Assembly (NCBI GenBank): GCA_021795395.1
Contig: JAJYPN010000005.1
Span: 20,189 to 84,188 of the forward strand
Source: Pseudomonadota bacterium
Lineage (GTDB): Bacteria; Pseudomonadota; Gammaproteobacteria; Burkholderiales; Sulfuriferulaceae
Direction: 5' to 3'
DNA: 64,000 bases
Position 1 is the first letter of the stretch. Every line of letters starts with the position of its first letter. Below, one piece after another: positions 27,900-38,552 of this stretch. Both the position numbers and the translations under genes were made by a program. The notes beneath the pieces are model-generated. The model did no database searches and had not been told where the DNA came from. It was given only the letters and a program-made list of their open reading frames with translations.

Positions 27900-30800
27900 A
27901 TGTCCTTACCCCAATTCGTACATTTGCGCTTGCATTCGGAATATTCCATCACCGATGGCATATTGCGTATCGGCGACGCTGTAGCGCGTGCCAAAAGCGA
28001 CTGCATGCCGGCGCTGGCGCTGACCGATTTGTCGAATGTGTTCGGTCTGGTCAAATTTTATCAGGCGGCGCGCAGTCAGGGCATCAAACCGATAGCCGGA
28101 TGTGATGTCTGGGTGAGCAATGAGATCGATCGAGATCGTCCGGCCCGCTTATTATTGCTGGTGCAGAATTTGGCCGGGTATCGCACTTTGTCCGAACTGC
28201 TGACCCGCGCTTATCGCGAAAACCGGGTGCGCGGTCGCGCCGAATTGCGTGTCCCCTGGTTCGAGGAAACCGGAACAGACGGCTTGATCGCTTTGTCGGG
28301 CGCCCAACTGGGCGATGTCGGCCAGGCTCTGCTGTCCGATAACGAAGCCGGCGCGAGACGCATGGCCAGTCGTTGGGCGACGCTGTTTCCCGACCGGTAC
28401 TATCTGGAAATACAGCGCACCGGTATGGCCGACGCGGAAAACAACCTGCGTATGAGTCTGCCGTTGGCGGAAGCGCTGGATTTGCCGGTGGTGGCGACGC
28501 ATCCCATACAGTTTCTCGACAATACGGATTTCAAGGCGCACGAGGCGCGCGTCTGTATCGCCGAGGGAGCATTGCTCGGCGACCGGCGCCGACGGCGGCT
28601 ATTTACCGAAGAGCAATATTTCAAAACGCAGGCCGAAATGGGCAGCCTGTTTGCCGATTTGCCGCAGGCACTGGCGAATAGTGTGGGAATTGCCCAACGC
28701 TGCTCGCTCAATCTCGAACTCGACGCGAGCAAATTGCCGCAGTTTCCGACGCCGGCAGGGATGACGCTGGATGGTTACTTGCGCCAGCGCGCATCAGAAG
28801 GTTTGGCGGGGCGCATGCGGATATTGTTTGCCGATCCCGCGGCGCGCGCTGCTCGCGCCGAGGAATATCAGTCGCGCTTGGCGTTCGAGCTCGACATGAT
28901 CGTCAAAATGGGTTTTCCGGGCTACTTTCTGATCGTGGCGGATTTTATCAACTGGGCCAAGAACAATGGCGTTCCGGTTGGTCCCGGACGCGGCTCGGGA
29001 GCCGGATCGCTGGTCGCGTACGTGCTGGGAATTACCGATCTCGACCCACTGCCGTACGATCTGCTGTTCGAGCGTTTCTTGAATCCGGAACGCGTTTCCA
29101 TGCCCGACTTCGACGTCGATTTCTGCCAGGACGGGCGCGAGCGCGTGATCAATTACGTCAAGGAAAAATACGGGCGCGAAGCGGTATCGCAGATCGTCAC
29201 TTTCGGCACCTTAGGCTCCAAATCGGTCATTCGCGACGTCGGGCGGGTGCTGGATCTGCCTTATAATTTGTGCGATCAGCTGTCCAAGCAGATCCCTATG
29301 GATGGCGTCAAGCCGGTATCCTTGAGCAAGGCGCTGGAGATCGAACCGCAACTGAAGGAACGCTACGATAACGAAGAGGACGTACACGAACTCTTCGATC
29401 TGGCAAAAAAACTGGAAGACTTGACCCGCAATGTTGGTATGCACGCCGGCGGTGTATTGATCGCACCCGGCAAAATCAGCGATTTCTGTCCGATCTACAT
29501 TGCCGACGGTTCGGATTCGGCGGTGTCGCAATTCGACAAGGACGATGTGGAAAAAGCCGGGCTGGTCAAATTCGACTTCCTCGGCTTACGCACGCTGACG
29601 ATTCTGGACTGGGCGATGCATTATGTGGCACAGCTGTCGCCCGACGGCAACGCGCCGTTCAGTCTGGAAACCTTGCCGCTCAATGACCGGGGCAGTTACG
29701 GTTTGCTCAAATCGTGCAAGACCACCGCTGTATTCCAGCTCGAATCGCGCGGCATGAAGGATCTGATCCGTCGCCTGCAGCCGGATTGCTTCGAGGACGT
29801 GGTGGCGCTGGTGGCGCTGTTCCGGCCCGGGCCGCTGGAATCGGGCATGGTCGACGATTTTATCAACCGCAAGCATGGGCGGGCGCAGGTCGATTATATG
29901 CACCCCATGCTCGAAGGCACGCTCAAGCCAACCTACGGCGTCATTGTTTATCAGGAACAAGTCATGCAGATCGCCCAGATCATGGGAGGATATACGCTGG
30001 GTTCGGCGGATTTGCTACGGCGCGCGATGGGCAAGAAAAAACCTGAAGAAATGGCGTTGCATCGCGATATTTTCGTCAGCGGCGCGGTGAAAAAAGGGGT
30101 CGACGACAAACTGGCGACGAATATTTTCAATCTGATGGAAAAATTCGCGGGCTACGGCTTCAATAAATCGCATTCCGCCGCGTATGCGCTGGTAGCCTAC
30201 CATACGGCATATTTGAAGGCGCATCATCCCGCTGCGTTTATGGCGGCGACCTTATCCGCCGATATGGACGATACCGATAAGGTAAAGCATTTTTATGAAG
30301 ATACGCTAGCCTTGGGGCTGGAAATGCTTCCTCCGGACATCAATCGTTCGGGGTACCGTTTCGTTCCGGAGAATGAACGGCAGATACGCTACGGCCTCGG
30401 TGCGATCAAAGGTACCGGCGAGGCGGCGATTTCGGCTATCGTCGCGATGCGCGAAGCCGGCGGTCCGTACGCAGACCTGTTCGATCTGGTGCGGCGCGTG
30501 GACAAGCGCAGCGTCAATCGGCGTGCGCTGGAATCGCTGGTCAGGGCTGGGGCATTCGACAGTATCGATACCCGGCGGGCGGCATTGCTGGCTTCCGTCG
30601 GCATGGCGATGGAAGTCGCCGGGCAAACGGCAGCGGCAGCCAACCAGGTCAGCCTGTTTGCCGGCGACGATCAGCATGACCATACGCGTCTGGATTTGAT
30701 CCAAACGCCATGCTGGTGCGATAAGGAACGATTGTTGCAGGAAAAAACGGCACTGGGATTTTATTTCAGCGGGCATCCGTACGACGCTTATGCCCTGGAA

Positions 30801-31346
30801 TTGAAAGCGCTGGTTAAAACCCGTCTCGATCATCTGCAACCGGGCCCGCAGCCGGTATTACTGGCGGGCATTATCGTCTCGCTGCGCACCCAGATGACGC
30901 GGCGCGGCAAAATGGCGTTCGTGCTGCTGGACGACGGTCTGGCGACAGTGGAAGTACCGGTGTTCAATGACGTCTTCGAACGTCATCGCGACTGGTTGAA
31001 AGAGGACCAACTCCTGCTGGTGGAAGGCAGGATCAGTAAGGATGATTATTCCGGCGGAGTAAGGATCAACGTCGATAAATTGTTCGATATCACCACCGCG
31101 CGGACGAAATTCGCCAGATTTTTGCAACTGGCGGTGCCGCAATCGATGACGGTTGCTCGTCTGCAAGCCGTATTGCGACCGTATTGCGACGGCGAAAGCG
31201 GCTGCCCGGTACGGCTGAAATACCAATTGCCGCAGGCGTATGCCGAACTGGAGTTGGGTACGGCCTGGCGGGTATTGCTGCACGACGATTTGCTGGCGGC
31301 ATTGCAGGCCGCGTCGGGAGAAACGGAAGTTGCAGTCTGTTATTGA
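27900..31346 (+). CDS. dnaE: DNA polymerase III alpha subunit
   Basis: Replicative polymerase. The 1148-residue protein has, in order, the PHP domain (FVHLRLHSEYSITDG at the N-terminus), the palm with catalytic aspartates D405 and D407 (MPDFDVDF) and D559 (VKFDFLGLRTLT), the fingers and beta-clamp-binding region, an HhH segment and an OB-fold near 950-1040. Length and motifs match the main DnaE1 form, not the error-prone ImuC/DnaE2. No signal is seen in the 59 bases between def and the gene. Confidence 0.97.
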   Translation: MSLPQFVHLRLHSEYSITDGILRIGDAVARAKSDCMPALALTDLSNVFGLVKFYQAARSQGIKPIAGCDVWVSNEIDRDRPARLLLLVQNLAGYRTLSELLTRAYRENRVRGRAELRVPWFEETGTDGLIALSGAQLGDVGQALLSDNEAGARRMASRWATLFPDRYYLEIQRTGMADAENNLRMSLPLAEALDLPVVATHPIQFLDNTDFKAHEARVCIAEGALLGDRRRRRLFTEEQYFKTQAEMGSLFADLPQALANSVGIAQRCSLNLELDASKLPQFPTPAGMTLDGYLRQRASEGLAGRMRILFADPAARAARAEEYQSRLAFELDMIVKMGFPGYFLIVADFINWAKNNGVPVGPGRGSGAGSLVAYVLGITDLDPLPYDLLFERFLNPERVSMPDFDVDFCQDGRERVINYVKEKYGREAVSQIVTFGTLGSKSVIRDVGRVLDLPYNLCDQLSKQIPMDGVKPVSLSKALEIEPQLKERYDNEEDVHELFDLAKKLEDLTRNVGMHAGGVLIAPGKISDFCPIYIADGSDSAVSQFDKDDVEKAGLVKFDFLGLRTLTILDWAMHYVAQLSPDGNAPFSLETLPLNDRGSYGLLKSCKTTAVFQLESRGMKDLIRRLQPDCFEDVVALVALFRPGPLESGMVDDFINRKHGRAQVDYMHPMLEGTLKPTYGVIVYQEQVMQIAQIMGGYTLGSADLLRRAMGKKKPEEMALHRDIFVSGAVKKGVDDKLATNIFNLMEKFAGYGFNKSHSAAYALVAYHTAYLKAHHPAAFMAATLSADMDDTDKVKHFYEDTLALGLEMLPPDINRSGYRFVPENERQIRYGLGAIKGTGEAAISAIVAMREAGGPYADLFDLVRRVDKRSVNRRALESLVRAGAFDSIDTRRAALLASVGMAMEVAGQTAAAANQVSLFAGDDQHDHTRLDLIQTPCWCDKERLLQEKTALGFYFSGHPYDAYALELKALVKTRLDHLQPGPQPVLLAGIIVSLRTQMTRRGKMAFVLLDDGLATVEVPVFNDVFERHRDWLKEDQLLLVEGRISKDDYSGGVRINVDKLFDITTARTKFARFLQLAVPQSMTVARLQAVLRPYCDGESGCPVRLKYQLPQAYAELELGTAWRVLLHDDLLAALQAASGETEVAVCY

Positions 31347-31466
31347 TTCGAAAGGGAGTTATCGCAGCTGCTGCATGAATCAAGCCGCGGTATGCAACAT
31401 TGAGTTTTGATCGTCCTGTTCGATGATGATCCATGCTTTTCCTTTTGATAATACGGAATAGCGTTT

Positions 31467-31497
31467 AATATGGAAACGCGGCGAACCTTTCCATATT
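31467..31497. repeat. Inverted repeat before the nitroreductase gene
   Basis: AATATGGAAA (31467-31476) and TTTCCATATT (31488-31497) form a perfect 10-base inverted repeat with 11 bases between. It lies 31 bases before the nitroreductase start codon. It could be an operator for a dimeric repressor or an RNA hairpin; no T-tract follows, so a terminator is unlikely. I see nothing else in 31347-31466. Confidence 0.55.
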
Positions 31498-31528
31498 GAG
31501 ATCAACTTCACGTCAAATGAGGAATATT

Positions 31529-32149
31529 ATGATAAGCAAACCTGCAAAAACACAAGTCCCGATTCATGAGCTGATTGCGCAGCGCTGGAGTCCGCGGGCG
31601 TTTGATGATCAAAAGAACGTGAGCCATGAGCAATTGATTGCGCTGCTCGAAGCAGCCCGCTGGGCGCCATCGTGTTTCGGCGATGAACCATGGCGTTACA
31701 TGGTCTGGAACAAGCACAACGATTATGAAGCGTGGCAATGCGCGTTCGATTGTTTGAGTGAAGGCAATCAGCTTTGGGTCAGGTATGCGCCGGTGTTGCT
31801 GCTGGCGACTTCTGCTTCGCATTTCCGGCATAATGGCAGTCCCAATCGCTGGGCTGCTTACGATACCGGCGCCGCCAGCGAAAATATCTGTCTGCAGGCC
31901 ACGGCGATGGGCTTGCACGCTCATCAAATGGGCGGTTTCAATGCCGAAAAAATTCAGGAGGCCTTCAGTATTCCGGCGGAATATCATTGCATGGCAATGA
32001 TCGCCATCGGACATCAGGCTGAACCCGGCATGCTGGACGATATCTTGACCCAGCGCGAATTGGCCGAGCGTACGCGTGAGCCTCTGTCGAGCCGTTTTTT
32101 TGCGAATGCGTGGGGAATGGGTATTACGGCACACACGCATGAGTTTTGA
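31529..32149 (+). CDS. Nitroreductase-family flavoprotein
   Basis: FMN-dependent NAD(P)H oxidoreductase of unknown substrate. From the ATG at 31529 (GAGGAATATT upstream) it is 206 residues, with the family features QRWSPRAFDD at the N-terminus, LLEAARWAPSCFGDEPWRYMV and the central AYDTGAASENICLQATAMGLHAHQMGGF. It is a short, single-domain form close to the YdjA/NfsB-like group. It is a single gene preceded by a 10-base inverted repeat. Confidence 0.88.
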   Translation: MISKPAKTQVPIHELIAQRWSPRAFDDQKNVSHEQLIALLEAARWAPSCFGDEPWRYMVWNKHNDYEAWQCAFDCLSEGNQLWVRYAPVLLLATSASHFRHNGSPNRWAAYDTGAASENICLQATAMGLHAHQMGGFNAEKIQEAFSIPAEYHCMAMIAIGHQAEPGMLDDILTQRELAERTREPLSSRFFANAWGMGITAHTHEF

Positions 32150-32305
32150 CAGCTTTAAGCCTGATAATGCCGTTTGGTCTCGATAAATCGTATGGCTGTC
32201 CGGTCCTGTATCAACAAGGCTTTATAACAGTTTTGAGGCGGATTCGCTAACGTTGACGTATTGGACAGAACCGGTTACATGCCGTAAAATGACAGAATTC
32301 TTGCA

Positions 32306-32340
32306 GAAGCGGGCGCGGTGCGAACCATGCCCGCTTCTTT
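32306..32340 (+). promoter_or_regulatory. Hairpin upstream of carA (terminator or attenuator)
   Basis: GAAGCGGGC (32306-32314) pairs perfectly with GCCCGCTTC (32329-32337), followed by TTTGT. The 14-base loop and weak T-tract make it a poor terminator. It sits 73 bases before the carA start, so it may be a leader structure of carAB or simply a weak terminator of the nitroreductase transcript. A TTGACG at 32253 with a poor -10 is the only promoter candidate I found in the gap 32150-32412. Confidence 0.45.
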
Positions 32341-32412
32341 GTATAAGTCTCTGGAGCTTGTCTGACTTGAACGATCTTCGGTTCGACAGACTCCTTACAC
32401 CGGAGTTATCCC

Positions 32413-33540
32413 TTGTCGCATGTTCAACCCGCTATCCTGATGCTTGCCGACGGTTCGGTCTTTCGCGGTACGGCTATAGGCGCATTCGGCGTAACGGTCG
32501 GCGAGGTGGTATTTAATACTGCCATGTCCGGTTATCAGGAGATATTGAGCGATCCTTCTTACGCCCGCCAGATTGTTGCCTTGACTTATCCGCATATCGG
32601 CAATACCGGCGTCAATGACGAGGATTGCGAATCCAGCCGGGTACATGCCGCCGGTTTGATAATCAGGGATTTGCCGCTGCTGGCGAGCAACTTCCGTTCC
32701 GTGAGCAGTCTCGGCGATTTTCTCAAAGCGCATAAGCTGGTCGCGATTGCCGATATCGATACGCGGCGCCTTACCCGCCTGCTGCGAGAAAAAGGAGCGA
32801 TGCCCGGCTGCATCATGGCGGGCGATGTCGACGAACACGCAGCGTTGCGACAGGCGCGCGATTTCCCCGGGCTGGCGGGGATGGATCTGGCCAAAGCCGT
32901 TTCAGTTGAATCGTCGTATGTATGGACCGAAGGCGCATGGCGACTGGGCGCGGGCTTCAATACCCCGAATCCGATGCCGCTGCACATCGTTGCCTACGAT
33001 TACGGAATCAAACGCAATATTCTGCGCATGCTGGCGAACCGCGGTTGCAAAATTACCGTGCTGCCGGCGCAAGCCGGCGCCAGGGACGCGCTGGCGCTCG
33101 AACCCGACGGCATTTTCCTGTCCAACGGGCCGGGCGATCCCGAGGCGTGCGATTACGCGATTGCCGCAGTCGGAGAATTGCTGGAAACCGGGCTGCCGAT
33201 GTTCGGTATCTGTCTCGGGCATCAATTGCTTGCGCTGGCTTCGGGCGCCAGAACGGTGAAAATGAAATTCGGTCATCACGGCGCAAATCATCCGGTGCAG
33301 GATCTGGATAGCGGACGTGTAGTCATCAGCAGCCAGAATCACGGATTCGCGGTCGATGCTGATAGCTTGCCGGAGAATCTGCAAGCGACGCATGTGTCGT
33401 TGTTTGACGGTTCCCTGCAAGGCATCCGGCGCACCGATGCGCCGGTATTCAGTTTTCAGGGTCATCCGGAGGCCTGTCCCGGACCGCAGGATCTGGATTA
33501 TTTGTTCGATCGATTTGTTGGCCTGATGCAGGCGCATTAA
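32413..33540 (+). CDS. carA: Carbamoyl-phosphate synthase small subunit
   Basis: Glutaminase subunit that supplies ammonia to CarB for arginine and pyrimidine synthesis. The 375-residue protein has the N-terminal small-subunit domain and a class I amidotransferase domain with nucleophile C267 (FGICLGHQ) and H351/E353 (GHPEACPG). The start is TTG at 32413 with CGGAG eight bases upstream; the ATG nine codons in would lose the conserved N-terminal strand. It is 62 bases before carB. Confidence 0.96.
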   Translation: MSHVQPAILMLADGSVFRGTAIGAFGVTVGEVVFNTAMSGYQEILSDPSYARQIVALTYPHIGNTGVNDEDCESSRVHAAGLIIRDLPLLASNFRSVSSLGDFLKAHKLVAIADIDTRRLTRLLREKGAMPGCIMAGDVDEHAALRQARDFPGLAGMDLAKAVSVESSYVWTEGAWRLGAGFNTPNPMPLHIVAYDYGIKRNILRMLANRGCKITVLPAQAGARDALALEPDGIFLSNGPGDPEACDYAIAAVGELLETGLPMFGICLGHQLLALASGARTVKMKFGHHGANHPVQDLDSGRVVISSQNHGFAVDADSLPENLQATHVSLFDGSLQGIRRTDAPVFSFQGHPEACPGPQDLDYLFDRFVGLMQAH

Positions 33541-33602
33541 CCCGGTTTTAATTAAAAGTTGCCGCATGGTGCGGCGCTTTGCCGTTTTTACAGTCCTAAA
33601 CC

Positions 33603-36600
33603 ATGCCTAAGCGTACAGATATACATAGCATATTAATCATCGGTGCAGGCCCTATCGTTATCGGGCAGGCATGCGAATTCGATTATTCCGGCGCCCAGGC
33701 CTGCAAGGCTTTGCGCGAAGAAGGTTATAGAATCATCCTGGTCAATTCCAATCCGGCGACAATCATGACCGATCCGGACATGGCCGACGTCACCTATATC
33801 GAACCGATTACCTGGGGAGTCGTGGAAAAAATCATCGCCCGTGAGCGTCCCGATGCGCTATTACCGACCATGGGCGGTCAGACCGCATTGAACTGTGCGC
33901 TCGATCTGGCCAAATACGGGGTGTTGGAGCGTTACGGCGTCGAGATGATAGGCGCCTCGCGCGACGCCATCGATATGGCGGAAGATCGCGAAAAATTCAA
34001 GCAGGCCATGACCCGCATCGGTCTGGCCTCGCCGCGTTCGTCGATCGCGCACAGCATGGAAGAAGCGTTGCAGGTGCAGGCAGTGATGGGCTTCCCGACG
34101 ATCATCCGGCCTTCGTTCACGATGGGGGGCACCGGCGGCGGCATTGCTTACAATAAGGTGGAATTCCTCGAAATCTGCGAACGCGGGCTGGAAGCCTCAC
34201 CTACGCATGAACTGCTGATCGAGGAATCGCTCATCGGCTGGAAAGAATACGAAATGGAGGTCGTGCGCGATCGCAAGGATAATTGCATTATCGTCTGTTC
34301 CATAGAAAATCTGGATCCGATGGGCGTGCATACCGGCGATTCGATTACGGTTGCGCCGTCGCAGACGCTGACCGATCGCGAATACCAGATTCTGCGTAAT
34401 GCATCGATCGCCGTGTTGCGCGAGATCGGGGTGGAGACGGGCGGCTCGAACGTGCAGTTCGGCATTAACCCGGTCGACGGACGTATGGTGGTGATAGAAA
34501 TGAACCCGCGTGTCTCGCGCTCCTCCGCTCTGGCATCCAAGGCCACCGGTTTCCCCATCGCCAAAATTGCGGCCAAACTGGCAATAGGGTATACGCTGGA
34601 TGAATTGCAGAACGATATTACCGGTGGCAAGACCCCGGCGTCGTTCGAGCCCAGTATCGATTATGTCGTGACGAAAATTCCGCGTTTCGCGTTCGAGAAA
34701 TTTCCTCAGGCCAATGATCGTCTGACTACGCAAATGAAGTCGGTAGGCGAAGTCATGGCGATAGGCCGTACTTTTCGCGAATCATTGCAAAAGGCCTTGC
34801 GCGGGCTCGAGACCGGTTTGGACGGACTCAATTCGCTGAGCAGCGATCAAAGCGTCATCGAAGCGGAAATCGGCAATCCCGGACCGGACCGGCTATGGTT
34901 TGTCGCCGATGCATTTCGTATCGGCATGAGTATGGAAGAAATATTTCAGTTTACCCGGATCGATCGCTGGTTTCTGGCGCAGATCGAAGCCTTGGTCGCT
35001 GATGAAGCGGGCTTGATGGGGCGTAAACTGCACGAACTGGATGAACGGGAATTGCGGCGTCTCAAGCGTAACGGATTTGCCGACCGGCGGCTGGCGGATC
35101 TGCTGGGTTGCGATAAACACGAAGTGCGTACGCAGCGCTGGGCCATGGGCATTCATCCGGTGTACAAGCGGGTTGATACCTGCGCGGGCGAATTCGTTTC
35201 GCATACTGCGTATCTGTATTCGACCTACGAAGAGGAATGCGAGGCGCAACCTACCGACCGCAAGAAAATCATGGTGCTGGGCGGCGGACCCAACCGCATC
35301 GGGCAAGGCATCGAATTCGATTATTGTTGCGTACACGCTGCATTGGCCTTGCGCGAAGACGGTTACGAGACCATCATGGTCAACTGCAATCCCGAAACCG
35401 TGTCGACGGATTACGATACTTCCGACCGTTTGTATTTCGAATCGCTGACCCTCGAAGACGTACTGGAAATCGTCCGTGTCGAAAAACCGGTAGGCGTCAT
35501 CGTGCAATACGGCGGTCAGACGCCGTTGAAACTGGCGAGGGAACTGCAAGCTTGCGGTGCCCCGATCATCGGCACGTCCCCGGACATGATAGACTGTGCT
35601 GAAGATCGTGAGCGTTTCCAACAAATGCTGATGGGTTTGGGCTTGAAACAGCCGCCTAACCGGACGGCCCGTTCGCCTCAGGAAGCAATCCGCTTGGCGG
35701 CCGAAATCGGTTATCCTTTGGTGGTCCGTCCTTCTTACGTACTTGGCGGCCGAGCGATGGAAATCGTGCGGGCAGAGGAAGATCTGCAACGGTATATGCG
35801 CGAGGCGGTTAAAGTTTCGAACGATTCGCCGGTATTGCTGGACCGCTTCCTCAACGATGCCATCGAGATCGATGTGGATGCGATCTCCGATGGCGTTGAT
35901 GTCGTGATTGGCGGCATTATGGAGCACATTGAACAGGCGGGCGTTCATTCCGGCGATTCGGCGTGTTCGTTGCCGCCGTATAGCCTGACCCCGGCGATAC
36001 AGGATGAAATTCGCAGCCAGACGATTGCCATGGCGCGGGCATTGAACGTGGTCGGCCTGATGAACGTGCAGTTTGCCTTGCAGGGCGACACCGTTTATGT
36101 GCTCGAAGTGAATCCGCGCGCTTCGCGTACCGTTCCTTTTGTGTCGAAGGCGACCGGTATGGCTCTGGCAAAAGTGGCGGCGCGCTGTATGGCTGGCGTT
36201 TCCTTGAAGCAGCAAGGCATAGACAGGGAAATCATCCCGCCTTATTATTCCGTCAAGGAAGCCGTATTCCCTTTCTCCAAATTTCAGGGCGTAGATACGC
36301 TGCTTGGGCCGGAAATGAAATCTACCGGAGAAGTCATGGGGGTAGGCCGAACTTTTGCCGAAGCGTTTGTCAAATCGCAACTTGCCGCCGGTGTGAAATT
36401 GCCCGATGGCGGGCAAGCATTCATTAGTGTTCGTAATGCCGATAAGGCAAGAATAATTGAAATCGGCGCACAATTGATCGATCTGGGGTTTGTATTGATT
36501 GCAACCCGTGGTACGGCGGCGGCGCTCCATGCAGGCGGCCTGGATGCAACCGTCGTAAACAAGGTCACCGAAGGCCGTCCCCATATCGTCGATATGATTA

Positions 36601-36809
36601 AAAACAATGAAATCAGTTTAATTGTCAATGTGGTCGACGATAAGCGGGCAGTACTCGATTCGGTTGAAATACGCCGGGTCGCTCTGGCCCAGCGGGTTAC
36701 TTATTATACTACGCTCGCTGGAGCGCGCGCCGCGTGTATCGGCATGCGGGCGATGAAAGAATTGCAGGTATACGATTTACAAGGATTGCATGGGCAACTT
36801 CCTGCCTGA
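33603..36809 (+). CDS. carB: Carbamoyl-phosphate synthase large subunit
   Basis: Makes carbamoyl phosphate from bicarbonate, ATP and channelled ammonia. The 1068-residue protein has two homologous ATP-grasp halves, each opening with a phosphate-loop-like motif ([10 protein letters not shown], then [10 protein letters not shown]), an oligomerisation segment between them, and a C-terminal MGS-like allosteric domain (from about 930, [11 protein letters not shown]) that in E. coli binds UMP and IMP. Nothing looks broken. Confidence 0.98.
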   Translation: MPKRTDIHSILIIGAGPIVIGQACEFDYSGAQACKALREEGYRIILVNSNPATIMTDPDMADVTYIEPITWGVVEKIIARERPDALLPTMGGQTALNCALDLAKYGVLERYGVEMIGASRDAIDMAEDREKFKQAMTRIGLASPRSSIAHSMEEALQVQAVMGFPTIIRPSFTMGGTGGGIAYNKVEFLEICERGLEASPTHELLIEESLIGWKEYEMEVVRDRKDNCIIVCSIENLDPMGVHTGDSITVAPSQTLTDREYQILRNASIAVLREIGVETGGSNVQFGINPVDGRMVVIEMNPRVSRSSALASKATGFPIAKIAAKLAIGYTLDELQNDITGGKTPASFEPSIDYVVTKIPRFAFEKFPQANDRLTTQMKSVGEVMAIGRTFRESLQKALRGLETGLDGLNSLSSDQSVIEAEIGNPGPDRLWFVADAFRIGMSMEEIFQFTRIDRWFLAQIEALVADEAGLMGRKLHELDERELRRLKRNGFADRRLADLLGCDKHEVRTQRWAMGIHPVYKRVDTCAGEFVSHTAYLYSTYEEECEAQPTDRKKIMVLGGGPNRIGQGIEFDYCCVHAALALREDGYETIMVNCNPETVSTDYDTSDRLYFESLTLEDVLEIVRVEKPVGVIVQYGGQTPLKLARELQACGAPIIGTSPDMIDCAEDRERFQQMLMGLGLKQPPNRTARSPQEAIRLAAEIGYPLVVRPSYVLGGRAMEIVRAEEDLQRYMREAVKVSNDSPVLLDRFLNDAIEIDVDAISDGVDVVIGGIMEHIEQAGVHSGDSACSLPPYSLTPAIQDEIRSQTIAMARALNVVGLMNVQFALQGDTVYVLEVNPRASRTVPFVSKATGMALAKVAARCMAGVSLKQQGIDREIIPPYYSVKEAVFPFSKFQGVDTLLGPEMKSTGEVMGVGRTFAEAFVKSQLAAGVKLPDGGQAFISVRNADKARIIEIGAQLIDLGFVLIATRGTAAALHAGGLDATVVNKVTEGRPHIVDMIKNNEISLIVNVVDDKRAVLDSVEIRRVALAQRVTYYTTLAGARAACIGMRAMKELQVYDLQGLHGQLPA

Positions 36810-36820
36810 GGACTAGCGAT

Positions 36821-37306
36821 ATGAATACGATGACGAAAATCCCTTTGACCATCAGAGGCGCAAAATTATTGCGCGACGAATTGCATCATTTGAAAACCGT
36901 CGAACGGCCCGCCGTGATTACGGCCATCGCCGAAGCGCGTGCGCAAGGCGATTTGTCGGAGAATGCCGAATACGATGCCGCCAAGGAAAAACAGGGTTTT
37001 ATCGAAGGCCGCATCGCCGATCTCGAAGCTAAACTGTCGACGGCGCAAATCATCGATCCGGCCAATCTGGAAGCGGAAGGCCGGGTGGTTTTCGGCGCCA
37101 CGGTGGAACTCGAAGATCTGGAAAGCGGCGAGACGGTCACCTATCAGATCGTCGGCGACGATGAGGCGGATATCAAGAGCGCAAAAATCTCCATCAGTTC
37201 GCCCATCGCCCGGGCGCTGATCGGTAAATACGAGGGCGATACCGCCGATGTCCAGGCGCCCGGCGGCATTCGGCAATACGAAGTGCTCGATGTCAAATAC
37301 CTATAA
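36821..37306 (+). CDS. greA: Transcription elongation factor GreA
   Basis: Rescues backtracked RNA polymerase by stimulating transcript cleavage. From the ATG at 36821 it is 161 residues (an ATG three codons later is equally possible). The N-terminal coiled coil carries the acidic tip ([14 protein letters not shown]) and the C-terminal domain has the FKBP-like fold ending in [14 protein letters not shown]. It lies 11 bases after carB, the usual carAB-greA order. Confidence 0.96.
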   Translation: MNTMTKIPLTIRGAKLLRDELHHLKTVERPAVITAIAEARAQGDLSENAEYDAAKEKQGFIEGRIADLEAKLSTAQIIDPANLEAEGRVVFGATVELEDLESGETVTYQIVGDDEADIKSAKISISSPIARALIGKYEGDTADVQAPGGIRQYEVLDVKYL

Positions 37307-37323
37307 GGCGTATCGCAATCCGT

Positions 37324-37779
37324 ATGGTTAAACTTACCGATGCTGTGGCCAAAATCGCCGTGACCGCCTGGGTAGGCGGTTTATGGGCCGTCGGATATAT
37401 TGCGGCGCCGGTATTGTTCGCGCGATTGGTCGATAAACAGCTGGCCGGGAGACTGGCCGGTTCGATGTTTGCCGTGATAGCGTGGGTAGGTATCGTCTGC
37501 GGCATTTATCTGCTGATTTATCGGTTGGCGGAAGCCGGTAGCGCGGCGCTCAAACAGGCCTTTTTCTGGGCGACGCTGTTGATGGTGCTGATGACGCTTG
37601 GCACGCATTTCGGTATCCAGCCGATCATGGAAGGTCTGAAAGCGCAGGCGATGCCCAAAGCCGTCATGCAAAGCGTGTTCAGCGACCGTTTCGCCCGCTG
37701 GCACGGCATCTCGAGCATCGTTTACCTGATCGAAAGTTTGCTCGGGCTGGTTTTGATATTCAAGCAATCCGCCAAATAA
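37324..37779 (+). CDS. DUF4149 membrane protein
   Basis: A 151-residue inner-membrane protein of unknown function. Four hydrophobic helices are visible (about 8-30, 47-67, 78-97, 126-147), with the conserved AAPVLFARL after the first and a [10 protein letters not shown] before the last. The family is widespread in betaproteobacteria between greA and ftsH, as here. The small RNA-binding gene yhbY that often sits beside it is absent. Confidence 0.85.
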   Translation: MVKLTDAVAKIAVTAWVGGLWAVGYIAAPVLFARLVDKQLAGRLAGSMFAVIAWVGIVCGIYLLIYRLAEAGSAALKQAFFWATLLMVLMTLGTHFGIQPIMEGLKAQAMPKAVMQSVFSDRFARWHGISSIVYLIESLLGLVLIFKQSAK

Positions 37780-37781
37780 GC

Positions 37782-37862
37782 ATGAAACCAGGTATCGTTT
37801 ACGGAATAGCGATGGCAGAATCGCTTGTCGGAGTCGTTTCCTGTTTCGCTGGTACTGGCTGA
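37782..37862 (+). CDS. Possible 26-residue leader peptide coupled to rlmE
   Basis: ATG at 37782 opens 26 codons ([14 protein letters not shown]...), and its TGA overlaps the ATG of rlmE. The overlap would allow coupled translation, but there is only a weak ribosome-binding site (AATAAG) and no recognisable family. It may be chance. Confidence 0.2.
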   Translation: MKPGIVYGIAMAESLVGVVSCFAGTG

Positions 37863-38470
37863 TGAAACCCAGCCGTACCAGCAAAGCGTGGATGCGCGAG
37901 CATCTGAACGATCCGTATGTCAAACAGGCCAAATCCCGGGGATACCGTTCGCGTGCGGCATTCAAACTGGAAGAAATTGATCGGCGCGATAACCTGATTC
38001 GTTCCGGAACCATTCTGGTCGATCTTGGCTCAGCGCCGGGCGGATGGTCGCAATACGCAATTCGACAGGGGGCTCGCGTTATTGCGCTGGATATTCTGGA
38101 GATGGAACCCATTGCCGGCGTGACCTTTATTCAAGGCGATTTCACCGAACCGGATACCTTGTTTGACCTGGAAACCGCATTAAATAATCGGAGCGTCGAT
38201 CTTGTTATTTCCGATATGGCACCCAATATCAGTGGTGTCGCCAGTAGCGATCAAGCCCGCAGCGTTTATTTATGCGAATTGGCTCTTGAATTTGCAGGGA
38301 AATATTTGAAACCTGAGGGCGCATTTCTGGTCAAGACGTTCCAGGGCGAGGGTTTTCAGTCATTTTTGGGTGCAATGCGCGCAAGCTTCGAACTGGTATC
38401 GACGCGTAAACCGAAAGCATCGCGTGACCGAAGCGCAGAAGTGTATCTCTTGGGCAAAAAACTGCGTTAG
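37862..38470 (+). CDS. rlmE: 23S rRNA 2'-O-ribose methyltransferase RlmE (FtsJ)
   Basis: Methylates U2552 of 23S rRNA, a late and important step in 50S assembly. The 202-residue protein shows the SAM-binding [12 protein letters not shown] and the K-D-K-E catalytic set at K35, D118, K158 and E193. It lies directly before ftsH, the conserved rlmE-ftsH pair, with 82 bases between. Confidence 0.97.
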   Translation: MKPSRTSKAWMREHLNDPYVKQAKSRGYRSRAAFKLEEIDRRDNLIRSGTILVDLGSAPGGWSQYAIRQGARVIALDILEMEPIAGVTFIQGDFTEPDTLFDLETALNNRSVDLVISDMAPNISGVASSDQARSVYLCELALEFAGKYLKPEGAFLVKTFQGEGFQSFLGAMRASFELVSTRKPKASRDRSAEVYLLGKKLR

Positions 38471-38552
38471 TAGTTACAAATCCCTTAAATTAGGTTTAGA
38501 ATCAAAAGCCGTATTTTAAAATTATGTGTGAATGCTCAATGGGGCTTAACTA

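Noticed and set aside
34893-36584. 563-codon open frame on the minus strand opposite carB
   Set aside because: Lies wholly inside carB, mirrors its codon pattern, and its product (rich in H, R, F, Q) resembles no protein. It is a by-product of codon bias.
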